From the NCBI RefSeq assembly GCF_000518765.1, contig NZ_KI912490.1, positions 364,997 through 428,996 of the forward strand: DNA of 64,000 nt, read 5' to 3'. Each line of letters opens with the position of its first letter. Positions within the stretch are counted from its first letter, which is position 1. Position numbers and translations under genes: made by a program. Source of the stretch: Ruminococcus flavefaciens ATCC 19208. Lineage in GTDB: Bacteria; Bacillota; Clostridia; Oscillospirales; Ruminococcaceae. Of the stretch, positions 61,381 to 64,000 are shown piece after piece. The notes beneath the pieces were generated by a model, which searched no databases, was not told the DNA's origin, and was given only the letters and a program-made list of their open reading frames with translations.

Positions 61381-62352
61381 ATGGATTATAAAGGTGAAAA
61401 ATGTCCTGTCTGCGGAGAGATCTTCACGGCAGATGACGATATAGTAGTTTGCCCTGAATGCGGTACGCCTCATCACAGAGAATGTTATGCTGCTGAAAAT
61501 AAATGTGCCAATGAAGAATATCATTCTACAGGCAGAAAATGGGAGAGAAGCGTACAAAACAAGCCTCTTTACAGGATATGTCCCGTATGCAATTATCCTA
61601 ACAGGGCGGCCGACAGCAATTGTCAGAGATGCGGTAAAGAACTGAGCGATGATGCAAATGTTTCGCAGAATGAGAATATTTACGAAAATACAGACGATAA
61701 TTTGCATGAGTCGTTTTCTGCCGAGATGGAGGGCATGATAGATCCCATAAAATATCTCGGATTTGATCCGAATGAGGATATGGGCGGCGCGTCGATGCAG
61801 GAGGTCAACGATTTTGTAGGACCAAGCACTATATACTATCTTCCGAAATTCAAACGCATGAAGGACGACGGTACTAAGCCTTCATTCAATTTTTTCAGTC
61901 TTGTTTTTCCCACACTGTATTTTGCCAACAGAAAAATGTGGGGCTGGGCTATATTAGCGGCAATTCTCGGAGTTTTGCTGAATCTTCCCGCCGATCTTCT
62001 GCTCTATATCGAGGAGTTCCCTGATGAGCTTTCAAGCTTTGTATCAAGCAACAAGCATATGATACAGGCTGTGAGCGATATCTGTCTTGTGGCTGATATC
62101 GGAGTGAGAGCGTTATTCTGTATATTTGCAAACTGGCTGTACTTCCGTTTTGCGGTAAATTCGGTGAAAAAGCATAAGACCAGCGGCAGGCCTGCTTCTA
62201 TGATAAAGACGGCAGGCGGTATCAGACCTGTCAATATGTTAATAATAACAGCTATAAAGTATGGTATAGGACTTGCTGTGCTTGCCGCACTTTATTACGG
62301 ATTTGAAATGGCAGGTACTATCAAGGATTTCAGTACTCTGTGTCTTATGTAA
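61381..62352 (+). CDS. RING-like zinc finger and zinc ribbon membrane protein
   Basis: A 323-residue protein. The N-terminus (about 5-50) is a prokaryotic RING/PHD-like finger: CPVCGEIFTADDDIVVCPEC, then HHRECY and a later Cys. A second zinc ribbon (CPVCNYPN...CQRCGKEL, about 67-85) follows. After an acidic linker come about four hydrophobic segments in a DUF2628-like region (about 175-318) with FFSLVFPTLYFANRKMWGW. Zinc modules should face the cytoplasm. Prokaryotic RING fingers have been noted by comparative work but few are studied; no ubiquitin-like gene is nearby. ATG 61381 follows AAGGAGG; the longer frame from 61297 spans the promoter and is rejected. Confidence 0.83.
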   Translation: MDYKGEKCPVCGEIFTADDDIVVCPECGTPHHRECYAAENKCANEEYHSTGRKWERSVQNKPLYRICPVCNYPNRAADSNCQRCGKELSDDANVSQNENIYENTDDNLHESFSAEMEGMIDPIKYLGFDPNEDMGGASMQEVNDFVGPSTIYYLPKFKRMKDDGTKPSFNFFSLVFPTLYFANRKMWGWAILAAILGVLLNLPADLLLYIEEFPDELSSFVSSNKHMIQAVSDICLVADIGVRALFCIFANWLYFRFAVNSVKKHKTSGRPASMIKTAGGIRPVNMLIITAIKYGIGLAVLAALYYGFEMAGTIKDFSTLCLM

Positions 62353-62382
62353 GAGGTAATTACAGGGCTTAAAAGAAAAAGC

Positions 62383-62411
62383 TTATGCATATCCTTTCAG
62401 GATATGCATAA
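62383..62411. promoter_or_regulatory. 12-bp perfect hairpin between the RING-like and lipoprotein genes
   Basis: TTATGCATATCC and GGATATGCATAA with a 5-base loop. No T-run follows, so it may be a weak terminator or a leader structure for the next gene. Confidence 0.5.
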
Positions 62412-62430
62412 TATATTGGGGTGATATGAT

Positions 62431-62964
62431 TTGAGGCTAAAAAAAGCATATCTGTTGCTTCTGCCTTTTTTGTGTATCTTTTTATTTGGCTGTGCGGTTC
62501 AGGACTATCCCACATATACATATCAGATAGTTAACGGTCTTGGTGAGGATTATCTTGTAAATTACTGCGAGCAGACCAATTATCCGGAAAACAATACAAG
62601 AGTAAAGGTTTTCAGGGGAAAGAAAAAGGTTATCGACTATAACGGAGGCAGTTATTCAGGCTGTAATTCGTATACACCGTCACAGATTGTTTTTATCTGT
62701 AAAAGCGGAGATGTGGATTACTATTACATGAAGTCACAGCTTGCGGAATATCTTGTCGCGGACGGAATGGTGGATCTAAAGACGAATTATAATATGCTGC
62801 TCCTTAATAAAAACAAAGGTGAAATGACAGATGATGAAAGAAAGGTCTATTCAAGAACCTCAGCCGCTGTCAGAAGTGCGATATCCGCAGAAAATGTGGA
62901 AAAACGCTTTGCAGACTGCGGATACAGTTCAGCATCATTCATGTTGTTTTATAATTATACATGA
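62431..62964 (+). CDS. Small lipoprotein, unknown function
   Basis: A 177-residue lipoprotein starting with TTG at 62431: basic N-terminus, hydrophobic core and lipobox LFGC (Cys near 21). GGGGTGAT lies 6-7 bases upstream; the nearby ATG at 62426 is out of frame and closes at once. The body holds a long N-terminal beta-like part with YSGCNSY and a C-terminal helical part. No family was recognised. It follows the RING-like gene and may be co-expressed through the hairpin. Confidence 0.7.
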   Translation: MRLKKAYLLLLPFLCIFLFGCAVQDYPTYTYQIVNGLGEDYLVNYCEQTNYPENNTRVKVFRGKKKVIDYNGGSYSGCNSYTPSQIVFICKSGDVDYYYMKSQLAEYLVADGMVDLKTNYNMLLLNKNKGEMTDDERKVYSRTSAAVRSAISAENVEKRFADCGYSSASFMLFYNYT

Positions 62965-62972
62965 TAAAAAAT

Positions 62973-63004
62973 ACCCTGTGTACTTTAAAAGTACACAGGG
63001 TTTT
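62973..63004. terminator. Bidirectional terminator between lipoprotein and pilin genes
   Basis: A 13-bp perfect stem (62973-62985 with 62989-63001) with T and A flanks, between convergent genes. Confidence 0.85.
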
Positions 63005-63025
63005 CATCATTATAATGCTTATTTG

Positions 63026-63589
63026 TTATTGATAGTCTGCATCTGTATTAGGCCAAAGCCTATACATTGGTGTATTTGAACTTCCGTCACCGACCCATAT
63101 CTCAGCGTCGAGACCGTTACCCTGACGATAACAGATGAACCAGCGGTTGAGTGGCTTTCCTGTAGCAGATACTGTATATTTTATAGGAGATTTGCCTTCG
63201 CCGCTCATCTGATTCAGAGCATCCTGAAAGAGCTTTGCTTCATTACTTCCGCCGCTCCAGACTGAACGATTTCCGCCCACATTTGCAGCACCGTCCTTGG
63301 TGCATACTGTGACGAGTGTGTATGTTTGAGTTGTTCCGTTGCTTTTTACTGTTACATTATGAGTAGATGGATTATTTTCTGTAAATGATATCATAGCGTC
63401 TTCATCATCAGCGATTACAGACAGAACCGTGTCGTATATTGTTTTGGCACCTGCAATATCGGCTGAACGCTTAGACTTCTTTACGTACCCCATAATAGAA
63501 GGTATAAGTATTGCAGCCAATACACCGATTATCGCAATTACAACGATAAGTTCGATAAGTGTAAAACCATGTCTTTTAAATTTTGCCAT
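63026..63589 (-). CDS. Type IV pilin-like (prepilin) protein
   Basis: A 187-residue prepilin. The short basic leader ends KRHG, followed by FTLIELIVVIAIIGVLAAI: the prepilin peptidase site G|F, Glu at +5, and the hydrophobic helix. The rest is a small globular domain with Cys residues at the C-terminal half. In Ruminococcus albus, proteins with the same N-terminus (CbpC/GP25) have been linked to adhesion to cellulose. No assembly genes are in the window. The longest frame starts at 63616; AGGGGGA before ATG 63589 sets the start. Confidence 0.88.
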   Translation of the reverse strand: MAKFKRHGFTLIELIVVIAIIGVLAAILIPSIMGYVKKSKRSADIAGAKTIYDTVLSVIADDEDAMISFTENNPSTHNVTVKSNGTTQTYTLVTVCTKDGAANVGGNRSVWSGGSNEAKLFQDALNQMSGEGKSPIKYTVSATGKPLNRWFICYRQGNGLDAEIWVGDGSSNTPMYRLWPNTDADYQ

Positions 63590-63636
63590 ATAAATTCCCC
63601 CTAACTTATAACGCAAAATAATGATGATTTTTTCTT

Positions 63637-63665
63637 ATTATACGATGTTTTTTTGAACTTGTCAA
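63637..63665 (-). promoter_or_regulatory. Promoter of the pilin gene
   Basis: A perfect TTGACA, 17 bases, TATAAT on minus. TTGAAC (63653-63658) and GTTCAA (63672-63677) form an inverted repeat around the -35 box. Confidence 0.75.
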
Positions 63666-63750
63666 TAGTTCGTTCAAGAAAATTTTCTGACGGTGTATAG
63701 CCGATTTTGTTTATTACAGCCAGTAATTGTTTACTGTGCTTTTTGAGTAA

Positions 63751-64000
63751 TTATTTTACTATGACCTTCTTGAAAGCCTTCTTGCCCTTGCGGACGATCA
63801 CTTCGCCTTCAAGCTTTATCATTTCCTTAGGATCGGATTTCTTTTCGTCATTGACTGTGATACCGCCCTGCTGTACAAGACGTCTTGCCTCAGATACAGA
63901 AGGAGCAAGCTCAGCCTTTACAAGGAGATTGAGAAGTCCGATAGCGCCGTCTGTAAGGTCAGCGGAGTCTATCTCTGCTACAGGCATATTCTCGTTTGAA
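63751..64000 (-). CDS. tyrS: Tyrosyl-tRNA synthetase, C-terminal S4 domain (cut by window edge)
   Basis: The frame runs off the right edge; only the last 83 codons are seen. They match the end of bacterial TyrS: ENMPVAEID, then LVKAELAPSVSEARRLVQQGGITVNDEK, the S4 RNA-binding domain. The catalytic part lies outside the window. Expected to load tyrosine onto tRNA. A small stem (63721-63736) lies 15 bases past its stop. Confidence 0.92.
   Translation of the reverse strand, partial: SNENMPVAEIDSADLTDGAIGLLNLLVKAELAPSVSEARRLVQQGGITVNDEKKSDPKEMIKLEGEVIVRKGKKAFKKVIVK

Overview
The window looks like a piece of chromosome from a fibre-degrading gut or rumen Ruminococcus (Firmicutes, Clostridia, Oscillospiraceae). 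The evidence is a dockerin-tagged secreted protein, GH11 and GH16 glycanases, a type IV pilin-like protein of the kind linked to cellulose adhesion in Ruminococcus albus, Gram-positive -35/-10 promoters mostly with 17-base spacers, strong AAGGAGG ribosome binding sites, a valine T-box leader, and rpoBC/valS/prfB proteins of Firmicutes type. No tRNA, rRNA, CRISPR array, transposase or phage gene was seen.

Layout. 0-10 kb: fibre degradation and sensing: a GH11 xylanase cut by the left edge, a two-component system, a secreted HExxH/beta-helix/LamG/dockerin protein, a SpoU-type RNA methyltransferase, a lipoprotein and a GH16 glucanase. 10-14 kb: a DUF4003 protein, PPK2 polyphosphate kinase, a FadR-type regulator and a TraB/GumN lipoprotein. 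14-22 kb: rpoB and rpoC under a consensus promoter; the rpoB leader also carries a face-to-face minus-strand promoter and terminator that could make a small antisense RNA. 22-24 kb: a GNAT acetyltransferase and a GHL10 lipoprotein. 24-35 kb: an AT-rich surface-glycan locus in two converging operons: glycosyltransferases and a pyruvyl transferase on plus; a flippase, a full ThDP enzyme, a ThDP half-enzyme, an SDR and two glycosyltransferases on minus. 35-42 kb: flavodoxin-metY-HD operon, gdhA, a cytidylate-kinase-like protein, the DUF421/DUF4363 pair and prfB. 43-50 kb: T-box/valS, an HtrA protease, a five-copy 100-bp tandem repeat and a CNNM/CorC-type protein. 50-55 kb: a small membrane protein with an OadB signature, a protein kinase, and an SGNH/MBOAT O-acylation pair. 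55-64 kb: a Thr-rich lipoprotein, the ymfF-ymfH-lgt-folD operon, a RING-like zinc-finger membrane protein, a lipoprotein, a pilin-like protein and the end of tyrS.

Themes. (1) The GC-poor glycan locus shows signs of recombination: a truncated glycosyltransferase abuts a very AT-rich one. Its paired ThDP proteins plus an SDR suggest an unusual, perhaps branched-chain, sugar modification. (2) Several housekeeping or envelope proteins (RpoB, Lgt, HtrA, the CNNM/CorC protein) end in long Asp/Glu-rich tails. (3) Intergenic regions from 22 to 57 kb hold a mosaic family of GC-rich palindromes flanked by low-complexity AT-rich words. (4) Many start codons were moved downstream of the longest ORF because a strong ribosome binding site lies inside it; TTG starts are proposed for the MBOAT, SGNH and 62.4-kb lipoprotein genes.

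Functions come from recognising motifs and family patterns by eye. No database search was run.
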